Assembly (NCBI GenBank): GCA_023053545.1
Contig: JAKZAN010000006.1
Location: 11,006,351-11,070,350 of the forward strand
Origin: Lepidurus packardi
Taxonomy: Eukaryota; Arthropoda; Branchiopoda; Notostraca; Triopsidae
DNA: 64,000 nucleotides
Reading direction: 5' to 3'
The position numbers and the translations under genes were made by a program. Shown piece by piece: positions 1-15,100 of this stretch. Numbering within the stretch: position 1 is the first letter of the stretch; every line of letters begins with the position of its first letter. The notes under the pieces were generated by a model. It saw nothing but the letters and a program-made list of their open reading frames with translations. It had not been told where the DNA came from and ran no database searches.

Positions 1-819
1 TTATATTCGGTTTCAACCATTTCCACATTTATAAAAGCCTCAATCCTAAAAAAAAGTAACTGGAAAAAGCACCATTGAGACTTTAAACACGTCACGCAAT
101 ATACATAGAAAGCTGGAAAAACAATCTCTTCCTTTGTCCCGGTTACTTTCTTTTTAGAGATGGAGCTTACGGACATCTTCAATTGATTTTTCTTTCTAAT
201 GGCTTACATAATACAGTGAAGATCCTAAGGAAATCGAGTGATTCTTCACTAAGCTCATTCAATACTCTCATTTCATATTTCATTAGCGATGTTAAAAGAC
301 TTTTCTATAATTTTCCTGAGAAAATAAGGTCTTGAGAAAAGATTAGATTTTGAGAAAAAGCGAAATTTGCTTTCTTGACTCAAAAAAGTAAATATATCTA
401 AAGTCGCTAAACTACACGTCGGTATTGTTCACTTCAGCAGTTGCTAAAAACGAGCAAAAACTTTCACTTCAGGTTCAAGCGGTTTTCTAATTTTGGAAAT
501 TTCTAACTGTGAGGAAGTTCGTGCTATCTTCGCACTTCAACACGTAATCCACAGCTGGATCTTAGGTCAACTAGACTAGGATTATAAAGTCCGTCCTTAC
601 TTACCATAAAAACAAATAAGTAAAAAATCGCTTTTGCACTAAAGAGTCGAACTTAGAAGAGTGTGTTCTTAGAATTTTTTTAAAATTAACTTTCTAGACA
701 AACTGAGTGCTCGAATGAACTCGAATAAATCCAACTTACATTAGTGAACTCGACCAGGAACTTTACCAAGTAAACTGTAACTGATCTAAAATGTTTTATC
801 AGTAAACATTGTTCCCTGC

Positions 820-1132
820 TGGCTAGACGCTTACAATATTTTCAAATCCTTCTTGATAAAAACGAAAAATTTCGTCTTAGATTGCTTTCAAAGCTGACAA
901 GCCATTTTCAAAACATCTTGTTCTAAAAACCGAAGAATTGATTTGGGACACTGTGCTGCTACAGCAAACTGTGGTGACAAGTTGTACTTTCCAAAAGCAA
1001 AACAAGCGTAGAAACTTTGCCGGCAAGTACCTATAAGTTTCTTTTACTTTCTTTCAAGGCTTTCGCAAAACACAACAAACATCAGCCCCATCTGTGCTTA
1101 TTTCGCATCAATAAGCTAAAGTATATGGGAGC
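820..1132 (-). mobile_element. piggyBac-like MITE, partial copy 1
   Basis: This stretch matches the reverse complement of the full copy at 58034-58558. Shared landmarks are a block around 950-985 (CTGCTACAGCAAACTGTGG) and one around 1055-1085 (CTTTCGCAAAACACAACAAA). It ends in a diverged terminal repeat (GCTAAAGTATATGGGAGC, 1115-1132) followed by TTTAA. The other end is lost or too diverged to place, so the left boundary is approximate. It encodes nothing. Confidence 0.6.
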
Positions 1133-2508
1133 TTTAACATTCAAGTACGAAGGAAAACTATTTTTTCAATACTCAAGAACATCTACAATAGTCTTGAATT
1201 GACAAATCTCTTGCTACACGCATAATTTAAGATCACATTCAAAGTCTATTTTTCGTTAATTTGGTATCCGGAATCGCTATTTTCCCCAAATATAATTTGG
1301 ATCCAATGCACGTCAATAGTTACGTCGAAAACCGTGCCGTACATGAACGCCATTAAACTTTCCTGACGTTAACTTCGCACTATGTAAGAAATGTCTACAA
1401 CTTTCCATCTTTTCTTAAACTAACAATACAAGTATAAAAAATATGTAAAGATTAAGTAGAATAAAATACAAAGCTAGAGACTATTGACACATATAAACCT
1501 TGGGGGAAAAAGCTAGTCATTGCCTCAATATAACTTTTCAATCTTGAACGACCTTAGCTTTCCATTCTGCCGACCCCCCAAAAAAACTAATTACGTTTGC
1601 GACCTTTCTTCTTATTTACTTTGCCGTTGTCTTAAAGCCCAAAAAGAGGAAGCTTCTTTACAGTTAACTAAGTACTGAAGCCGGTCAGGAGTCTTATAAA
1701 GCCAGGACAAGAAGTCCCCCAAGGAAAAAACGCAAAAAAAGAATTTCTAATGTGCTCCGTGACGCGCCAGTTAGCGCAGGAATGGTCAAGTCAAGGCCCA
1801 TCGCCCTTGCAAACTCTTAAGAACGTCCGCCCTACGCCTAGTATGGATGTGGACACATTCAACGATGCTCATTGTTGTCGGTCTTGTGGGGTTGAGGGCG
1901 TCTGGTAAAATAAAAGTTGCTTCTATCGTTCCTCTCCGCACTCCCATAAAGCTGCTAGGGAATCGCCATACAAGTTAAAAGAATAAAAGTTATCACAATT
2001 GTCTCCTCTTCGTTTATGTGAAATGAGCCTCCACCCCTCCTCCGCCTCTATCAAAAAGGAAAAAGGGTCGTCGTTTTGGTCAACGATGGGAGCTCTTGTT
2101 TGACCTTAGAGCGGAAGTTGAGGGGCACGCGCGCAGACCTTTTCGGCTAAACCTACTTCATCAAGGTTAATCATCCGAGTCTGACAAAACAAGGTGTGTG
2201 TGTGTGTGAGCTCGCTGCCAAACAACTTTCTTGATTGAGCATAAACAAAGCTCGCTAACCCTACACAAAAACGCTACTAGCCCTTTCCGACCTTTCCCCA
2301 AAGTTAGACCTAAATGACCAAAGAACGAGCGATTAAGTGACCCCAATCTTCCAAAATTATCCAAAATATAATGGAACCCAACTTTAGTAATACTGAAAAC
2401 ACAAGGCTTAATCAAAGAAATTTAACGAAGCTAAGATATTTCAACTTTGAACCGGAAAATTTTTTAAAATTAAACTTTGATAATTCATTACCATATTATT
2501 AGGAAGTA

Positions 2509-2910
2509 AGGCTCCCGTAATTCTTTGGCTTGGAATAGGCGGTTACCATGGGGAATTTCGGAACAATTTTTGGAGAAAACAAATTGCACTTGGTGAATGA
2601 ATTCTTTGACAGTAATCTTGAGCTTGCTAACAGGTAGTGCACAACCAAGGTATAATTTTTTCCAATTTGTAATAAATTAGCAATATGCAAATGAAGTTTG
2701 CAACTATGAGAAATACGAAACCTAAAAATCTATCCTCTGATTGTGCACTAGCTGCTAATAGAATAACATTTTTGTTTTAGTTTGCTTTCAAATCTGACAG
2801 GCGTTTTCGAAAAATCTTGTTCCAAAAGTTTGATGACTTGATTTGGGACATTGTGCTGCTACAGCAAACTGTGGTGACAAATTGTACTTTCCAGAAGATC
2901 GTTAAAAGAT
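2509..2910 (-). mobile_element. piggyBac-like MITE, truncated copy 2
   Basis: It starts with a terminal repeat fragment (GGCTCCCGTA) preceded by GTAA, a possible worn TTAA. It then follows the reverse complement of the copy at 58034-58558 through landmarks such as TCTTGAGCTTGCTAACAGGT (2616-2635) and CAGCAAACTGTGGTGACAAA (2862-2881). The far terminal repeat is missing. Confidence 0.65.
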
Positions 2911-3359
2911 CACATCGTAACATTTACTCGATGAACGCGACTAGATCACAGTATAGATCAATCAAAGTAGGAAGAGATTCCAAGTAGGGGTGAGTCCTGA
3001 ATTATATTAAGAAAGGATGTCTGTAAAGCGTCCTAGTTGTACAATATTCATGAATGATTACTGCATAAGAAGAACAGAACCGACGTGAAAGGGTCGAGGT
3101 TTGAGTAAAAAAAAGTAAATAAATAAAGATATACACCAAAATAAATAAATAAATAGATATCCTGAATATGGGGGGTTTCAAGAACCGCAACAAAGGACGG
3201 GTTGGACCGCTGCAAGGAGTCTTTGTGCATTTTAAATCTACTTGTAAGTCTACGTTACCTAACTATGACTAATTAAAAACAAAATGGTCAATTCGGGTCA
3301 ATCGAGTACACATTCAGTTAGTTAAAGTAGCAGTATAGAACATAGGAAATCAGTTTTAC

Positions 3360-8476
<5,117 letters not shown>

Positions 8477-8897
8477 CAACAGGTTCTCCAGTTTCGGAAC
8501 TCGGAGATAAAACTGACACTAGTGTGTATTATTGTTGCAAAACGTTCTCCGGAAAAAGAATGACAAATGGGTGTAACTCGAGTTAAAAATTGTTGTTGGA
8601 TTGGAAATGAATTAGTTTAGGTTAAGTTAGGATAGGTTAGGTTAGGATAGGTAGGTTAGCTTTAGGTTAGAGGTTAGGTTATAGGTTTGCTTAGGTTAGA
8701 TTAGGTTAGGTTAGGTTCGATTAGGTTAGGTTAACGATTCTCATTAACGAAAGTTGATGAGAAACGTTAAAACTTGCACTTTCACTCCACCAGCTGAAAA
8801 AAATAAAAATTCATTGTTAGACAGTGACACACTAGTGTAAGTTTTTAACTCCGGGATACATTACGTACTTTGGTAACTAAATCCGGAGAACGTGTTG
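8477..8897. mobile_element. hAT-like MITE copy A with TTAGG-rich core
   Basis: The 421-base element begins CAACAGGTTCTCC and ends GGAGAACGTGTTG, an imperfect terminal inverted repeat. It is flanked on both sides by an exact 8-base duplication, ACATTTCT (8469-8476 and 8898-8905), as expected of hAT-type transposition. The core is a degenerate array of the 5-mer TTAGG (about 8619-8731). Next to it is an imperfect hairpin with a GAAA loop. It has no coding capacity. The family label rests on the 8-base duplication and the CA...TG ends only. Confidence 0.8.
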
Positions 8898-8961
8898 ACA
8901 TTTCTTTAGATTCTTTCAACAGGTTCTCCAGCTTGGGAACCTGGAAATAAAATGACACTAG

Positions 8962-9061
8962 NNNNNNNNNNNNNNNNNNNNNNNNNNNNNNNNNNNNNNN
9001 NNNNNNNNNNNNNNNNNNNNNNNNNNNNNNNNNNNNNNNNNNNNNNNNNNNNNNNNNNNNN
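8962..9061. other. assembly gap of 100 N
   Basis: Exactly 100 unknown bases. The 16 bases before it (AATAAAATGACACTAG) recur exactly right after it, so the two contig ends probably overlap and the true gap may be zero or negative. Confidence 0.95.
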
Positions 9062-9397
9062 AATAAAATGACACTAGTATGTATTATTGTTGCAAAACGT
9101 TCGCCTTAAAACCAATGACTAACAGGTGTCACTCGAGTTCAAAATTGGTTATTGGATTGGAAATGAATTAGGTTAGATTAGGTTACGTTTGGTTAGGTTA
9201 GGTTAGGTTAGCTTAGGCTAGGTTAGGTTAGCTTAGGATAGGTTAGCTTAGGTTAGGTTAGAATAGGTTAGATTATGATAGGTTAACTTAGGTTAGGCTA
9301 GGTTAGGTTAGCTTAGGTAGGTTAGGATAGGTTAGTTTATTAATTTAGGTTATAAGTTAGGTTATAGCTTAGGTTACTTTAGGTTAGATTAGGTTAG

Positions 9398-9439
9398 TTT
9401 AACGATTCTCATCAACGAAAGTTGATGAGAATCGTTAAA
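9398..9439. repeat. perfect 19-bp hairpin with GAAA loop inside MITE copy B
   Basis: The left arm starts TTTAACGATTCTC and the right arm is its exact reverse complement; the loop is GAAA (9417-9420). Copy A keeps the same hairpin with two mismatches near 8732-8772 and copy C a badly worn one near 32703-32745. Retention across copies marks it as a real part of the element. Confidence 0.85.
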
Positions 9440-9716
9440 ACTTGCCCTTTCTTTCACTCCACTAGCTGAAAAAGAAAAATTCATTGTTAGACAGTGACAT
9501 ACCGGTGTCATCTTAGATTTTGGGATACATTACATACATTTCTAACTAAATCTGGAGAACTTGTTGCATTATAGAACCATCTTAGTCTAGAAAATTAAAG
9601 GAATTTTGTATATAAAAATTTCCATCGGACTTACGCAAATTTTAAAATCTGATAAACTGGATCTTTTCTCCCCAAAAAAATCAGAGACATAGCAAAGTAC
9701 CAAATCCGCGTCAGCC

Positions 9717-9795
9717 GGGCCGTACCCAGGATTTTGGTTCGGGGAGGGAGGGGTAGTATGTGGATACACCCCAAACACCCCCCTGGGTGCGGGCC
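9717..9795. repeat. small foldback repeat
   Basis: GGGCCGTACCCAGG (9717-9730) and CCTGGGTGCGGGCC (9782-9795) are inverted copies matching at 12 of 14 positions, with a G-rich spacer. It may be a very short foldback element or the fused ends of a deleted transposon. Confidence 0.45.
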
Positions 9796-9889
9796 TGCGT
9801 GTCCGTTCGAGCCTCGCCTCCTTGAGCGCTGCTGCGCAAAGCCTTAATAAAGGCCGGAGACAAATGGACGAGTCCGTTCTAATTTAAAG

Positions 9890-10570
9890 AAAGACAACAG
9901 ACACCCAACGCAAAATGACAGTCCCATACACAAATATGATAGTACTCGATACAAGGACGACCCGACGTAAGGACCGCAGACATCGTCACAAAGACTACTA
10001 CAATAAGCAAGTCAGAGAAGAAGCTGAGGACCTTGCTAAGATGTTTCAGAGTGCATAGTATAACTTTTAGAAAGCGTTAGTGATATTTGATTGGAACATA
10101 TAATGCTTTATTTAAAATTTCCCGTAAAATTTTCCTACTAGCGTTTCTTCAACAATTTATTAAGCTTGGTAGCTGTTCAGGGTTTAGATTTGCATATGTA
10201 AGTTTGCTTTAGCTTGACGTCCACGTTGGGCCAAGTTTTCTTTATTCTAGAACAAAATTAAGCTCGTTTAAGAATTCGAGAATTATATAAGGAAGTATCT
10301 GGTAAAATTTTAATACGCTATACATGATTTATCGGTATTGACGATAGCCAAATCTTACTGTACATGAAAAAATATATTAATACAGTATAAGATTTGGCTT
10401 GGATTTGTATAGAGTGAAATAGTAATAGAGTGAAATAATAGTATAATAGTTCTTGTGACAGGGTCTATCGTCCTTATGTCGGTATCTGTCGTCCTTGTGT
10501 CGTATCTGTCGTTCTGTGGTGGGCTCTGTCGTATGTTTGTCGAGATTCTCTTGTGTCGACGCCCCACAAG
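9890..10570. mobile_element. TIR element with subrepeated ends (CGACACAAGGACGA motif)
   Basis: The left end has CGATACAAGGACGAC then CCGACGTAAGGACC (9947-9976). The right end has the same units inverted and repeated four to five times, such as TCTGTCGTCCTTGTGTCG (10485-10502), out to about 10558. That is a terminal inverted repeat built of tandem units of about 20 bases. The interior is not coding as far as I can see. A one-sided fragment of the same motif is at 42336-42405. The superfamily is unknown. Confidence 0.5.
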
Positions 10571-12146
10571 TGGCAGTAGCCTACAAACATATGCCAGAAG
10601 GATTGCGAGAAGAACACATGACAAACTTTTGCATGTAAGTTTTCCCATAAAACGTCTTTCGTATACTCTTATATATATTCACCAGAATTTTGTGTGTGTT
10701 ATTCCTAGAAATGTATACCTGTCTACCTTCCTTTCGATAATTCGAAATGCTTGCTTGGCAGAAGCACCCAGAGACCTGCAGGCCATGAGACTGCTGGACT
10801 GCAATGATTAAATTAAGAGACAAATGGTTATTTCTTGGGATGGACATGCGTGAAGAAGCTGGCTTAGTTATTGGGTTATGTCTTTCCTCAATTCTGAGAT
10901 AATGAAAAATTCGGTTGTGTGCTGATTTTGTAAAAATAACACAGCGCGATCTATGGATTATAACCAATAACTTTCTAAGATTATTGGTTTTGAAAACATG
11001 CTATAGAAAGAGAAACACAGCCTGAATTTGTGTTTCCAGTTATAAAGCCTTTCAAAAATTTGAGTGCCAACTAACTGCATAATTTTTAAAGTATTTACTA
11101 TCTGAACAAGCACGGGATACTACATAAGTCAAATCTACAATCAGTACACCAAATTCAAAAACCTGTAAGAGTGAAAAGGTCATACAATTTATGAACGTCA
11201 CTGTATATAACACCCACTGCGAGAGAGAGGCAAGAGGCTGTTGTGTGTAATGAACTATACACAATTTCCGTACTATTTATGATGGGCTACACCAAAACAA
11301 CACATCCATAAATGACTAGCGCAAATTCTTTACAAAAGGACAAGTGAAAAAAGTATGCGTCGCTTTAAATCTTTTCCAAAAAACTCGGCATGAGGTAGGC
11401 CATAAACTTGAAGTACTATGACAAAGGGTGACAATAAAACGCTAATAAAAATAACGCAGAAAATAAAAATTGTCAAACCGCACACTCAGCCTGGCTTTTC
11501 GTTCCCAAGATCTCCCAGATATTTTGGGTTTTGTAATAAACTTGATAACCAATAAACAAGCTGAGAGTTTTTACCTTAATAAATTAAACTCCAGCATCAT
11601 CCAGAAACTTTTCTTTTCTCTCGAAGAGGAAACTAGAAGGTAAACATCTGAATGGGTCTGTCGCTAAGAAAAGAAAGAAAAGACTGACAGGAACCATTCA
11701 TTAGAAGAAAAAAATCCAAAAAAGGAAAGTCCAATTAGCCCGCCTCCACTGCCATTGGAATCGAACATGGTCGCACAAGACATAAATATTTTTGGAAATG
11801 TTGGTATAAGTCTTCTTAAAAAAAGCAAAAAAACATGACAATTTCAAGAATTCCAGGCAGTCGTATCCCTCATCTCAATTGGCTGATCCTTTTGTCTTTT
11901 TCTTTGAGATAAAAACTTTTCGTAGACAACTGTAATTTTTATCTGTACATATATAAACTTGCAAGAGAGACCGAAGCTGTCCAGTCCTTTTGTTTTGAAT
12001 TCTTCCGGGCTCTACGGGAAGAATGATAGAAACCGTCAAGCATCGGAATTGAAGCGAAAGCAACGTGATAAAACACTGCTCAGCTTTCTTCATTTTGGTC
12101 TGGTGCGGCTTCTTGGCCCTCCTTATGAGGTACTAAAGGGAAAATT
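10571..12146. other. region downstream of the BMP3-like gene
   Basis: It probably includes the 3' untranslated region of the BMP3-like gene next to 12146. The overlapping open frames at 10455-10811 (+) and 10581-10967 (-) run partly through the minisatellite end of the neighbouring element and have no recognisable product. Nothing else was seen. Confidence 0.5.
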
Positions 12147-15100
12147 TCATCGACACGCGCACGTTTCAGCTGTCATACTGGGGTAATTTTTTAACACGAC
12201 ATTGCGATCATCGTCGAAGTAAAGCAGCGTCACCGAAGACATGACATCAGGGACGCAGCAAGGTGCTGGCACCTCTGGATGTAAGCCAATTGCGTGAACA
12301 ATACTCTGGATGGTGGCGTGGTTACTGGGATTCAATGCCTACAATTGAAACATGAATACACTTGTTAGGCGGTTGACAAAAAATCGTACACTACACAATT
12401 TATGACAAGAATTGCTTTGTAACCATCCATATGTAAGTACGACGACTTTTAAACCTTCTAATTTTGTCGAATTAGTTAACAGTATTAGAGATCAGATAAA
12501 GCAAATTTCAGTATCATGCGCTTATTAGGAAATGTAATGTTTTCTTAAAGGCAATGTCTTGGATTTACAGCGCCTTAAATTAATTTGTTTAATTAATTAT
12601 TTATGCAAAACAGCTATCTCGAGTCTTTGGTATGCAATAACGGACCATGCAGTTCACGAACATGTACCAGTCATCTACTTACACAACTGGTTTGGTTCCC
12701 AGGTAGCTGCTTTTCGTAACGATTATATAAAGAATCAGAAGCCAATCATCAAGAAACTAAAATATTACCACCCAATTTGAATTCATACAGAAGAAATCAA
12801 CTCAAAGCTACTTGCCTTATTCAGTGGAAAGGGACACTTCCCCGTACAGTAATGAGCTTCAAAGAACTTAGGAGAAATTATCCATTCGCTCCACCCAATT
12901 TCTGCGAAATCTACCACAAATTTGCGTCTCTGGCACATCGAATTGCCATAGTCTTCAGGAGCTTCGTGTCGAGCTTCATTACCATGGTGCTAATCACCCA
13001 TAGAAGAAAATTTAAAATCGTGATTTCAATCTGAAACATTTTTACCTGTTGGGTGTAATGCCAAGCTTCTGGTAGTTTTCGATTTTTCCGCTTGTTCTTG
13101 CGCGCCTTGCGCTTTTTATTCGAAACCCATTTCTGCGCATAACTCGCTGCCGAGAAACCTTTAGGATATGGAATAATTTTGGGTTTCGTAGTCGTCGTTG
13201 TGGTTTCCATTTTACTCTTGTGGACGGGTTTCTTCATCTTGGGAGCTCGCATTTGAAGCATATTGGGATGCGTTTGAGGAATGTAATTGGAGAAGACATC
13301 CAGGTCGGGGAGTTCATTATCGTTGATCGAACGCGCAGTACGGGGGATACTAGAGTAATCAACTTCATCAATCCGGTTATCCTGCAACGATCTCTGCGTT
13401 CTCCTTTTCGTCGACTTTTGGTTAAGGGAGTCGGTGACGGTGTACTGCAAGACTTCTTTTTGTGCCATGTTGAGGGGAATGGGTTCAAAAGAAGAATCGA
13501 TAGGCCAGGAATTGCTAGTAGTAAAGTTGTTATTAGACTCGTTGGAGAAGACGATTAGGAATGGACTGGGGTCCATGCGTAGGACCGACTTGAGAGGCAC
13601 GGAATGATATTTGCGGTGCTTGGTCCCCACCTGGGCGACTTGGATTTTGAAACCCAAGAGGTGAGGTGGCTCAGCATGTTGCCGGATTTTTTGTACCGGG
13701 TCCGTCAAATCCTGGACTTGCCATCCTCGGCGTCCTTTGCCTAATTTCCATTTGCCTAAGCTAGTCACGACCAAACCATGAATGTCAAAGACTTCTAATC
13801 GATACTCTTGGGGCAGTGGAATTAACTTGTAACGCTTTCGGTCCACAGATTGGTATCTCCGTTGGAAAAAATGCACTTCGGTGTAGACAATGTCTTCCCA
13901 TGAGCTCACCGCCGTCAAATTAAACAGCAGCATTTCTTCTCCTTGTATGTTGCCTAAAAAATTGACAGAAAAAAAGGAATATAAATTCGCTGGCAAATCA
14001 ACTGGCTATCGTTTTTTCTATGGAAGAATTAGGCTGTAATTTTTTGCCGTTATATCTTCAAATCCACACGGTATTCTTATGCTAATAAATTTGAGGCTCT
14101 GGCACCAGCCAAGTTCCCAGACTTCGTACTATTCTGTTGGAAACTATAGTCGGAGAGTCTGAATGAGAGAACTGAGTGATCCCCGAAATAGGAAAGGATG
14201 AATGTACAACCTTAAACTTCACGCTATAGGAAAAAAGTTCACTGGCAATTAACTGAACTGCCTGAACATGTATGAACATGTATCTCTAATTTAGACTAAG
14301 CTACTTGGGAACATAATGTTAAATGAGTAATGAGATTCGATGGAAAGTGCCTGTTAAGCTGTCCCTCCTCGCCATTTTCTTCCAACTACAGTTAGATTAT
14401 CAATTCAGTTTCATACGCTAGACTTTAACTCCTAAATGTAATGTTTATTGCAAACTTGAATGCATTATTCACTGATGATCAGTTGTAATAAAATCATCGA
14501 GGGAAATAATTCTGGATTTAAAATTAGTCTGCTGACTCCCAAGTCGGAGGTTCAGGACAGTATACCACAACGGTGAAGATCACTTGAATGAAAGGCACTG
14601 CAAGAAAAAGCGAGCTGTTGGGCAGGATTCCGACTCATCTTATACACCTCCCCCTGAAACTTACCGAACCAGGTATATAAAAAAAAGACAAAATCCAGGT
14701 ATAAATCCTATTCAATATTCTTATTTGCATTTCTTTCCAATTTTCTCCTTCCCAAAGACAATGACAGAGCGCAACGATCTTAAACAAACTGGAGCCCCTC
14801 AGACTCACCATCTTCTTGCAATCTTATTCGTACCAAAGTCCTGAGAAATGTTAGCAAAAAAAAAAAAAAAAGAAGGAAAGACATTTTCGACTATCAATTT
14901 CCATTTTGGAGGCCTCCCTTTTTATCTCTCTTTTTTTGGAAGTTTAGAATCTAATGGTTAGGAGAAGTAGAAGGTTTTAAGTGTGCGAAGCCTGCAGGAA
15001 TAGCAGCATTGTCGTGACCGAATCTCATCCCGAACTTTCCAGCTGTCTCGCAACATCCCTAATGGCATTCCGTCATAAAGATAGTCCCGGGGCTATTTGC

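Larger units (their letters stand above)
1..3359. other. region with no recognised gene
   Basis: No exon could be recognised on either strand. The C-terminal KA1 domain of the MELK gene that begins at 7524 should lie to the left of 3360, either here or beyond the window edge, but I could not find it. Two decayed piggyBac-like MITE copies (about 820-1132 and 2509-2910) explain part of the stretch. A short GT run lies near 2191-2207. The rest is AT-rich and featureless to my reading. Confidence 0.6.
8917..9566. mobile_element. hAT-like MITE copy B, interrupted by assembly gap
   Basis: It begins CAACAGGTTCTCC 19 bases after copy A and ends GGAGAACTTGTTG. The TTAGG-like core is about 9168-9397. 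A 100-N gap (8962-9061) sits in its left part, and the 8 bases flanking each end do not match. Either the gap joins two different copies or the flank has decayed. The internal hairpin is perfect here (9398-9439). Confidence 0.75.

Noticed and set aside
8619-9397. TTAGG arrays read as a true telomere or fused chromosome end
   Set aside because: The arrays are short, degenerate, internal to elements with inverted ends, and recur at 32605-32708. They belong to the MITE.
10455-10967. Overlapping 118- and 128-codon frames on opposite strands
   Set aside because: They pass through the tandem units of a repeat element and show no protein-family signal.
13220-13558. 112-codon plus-strand open frame
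   Set aside because: Antisense shadow of the well-supported BMP3 exon 2.
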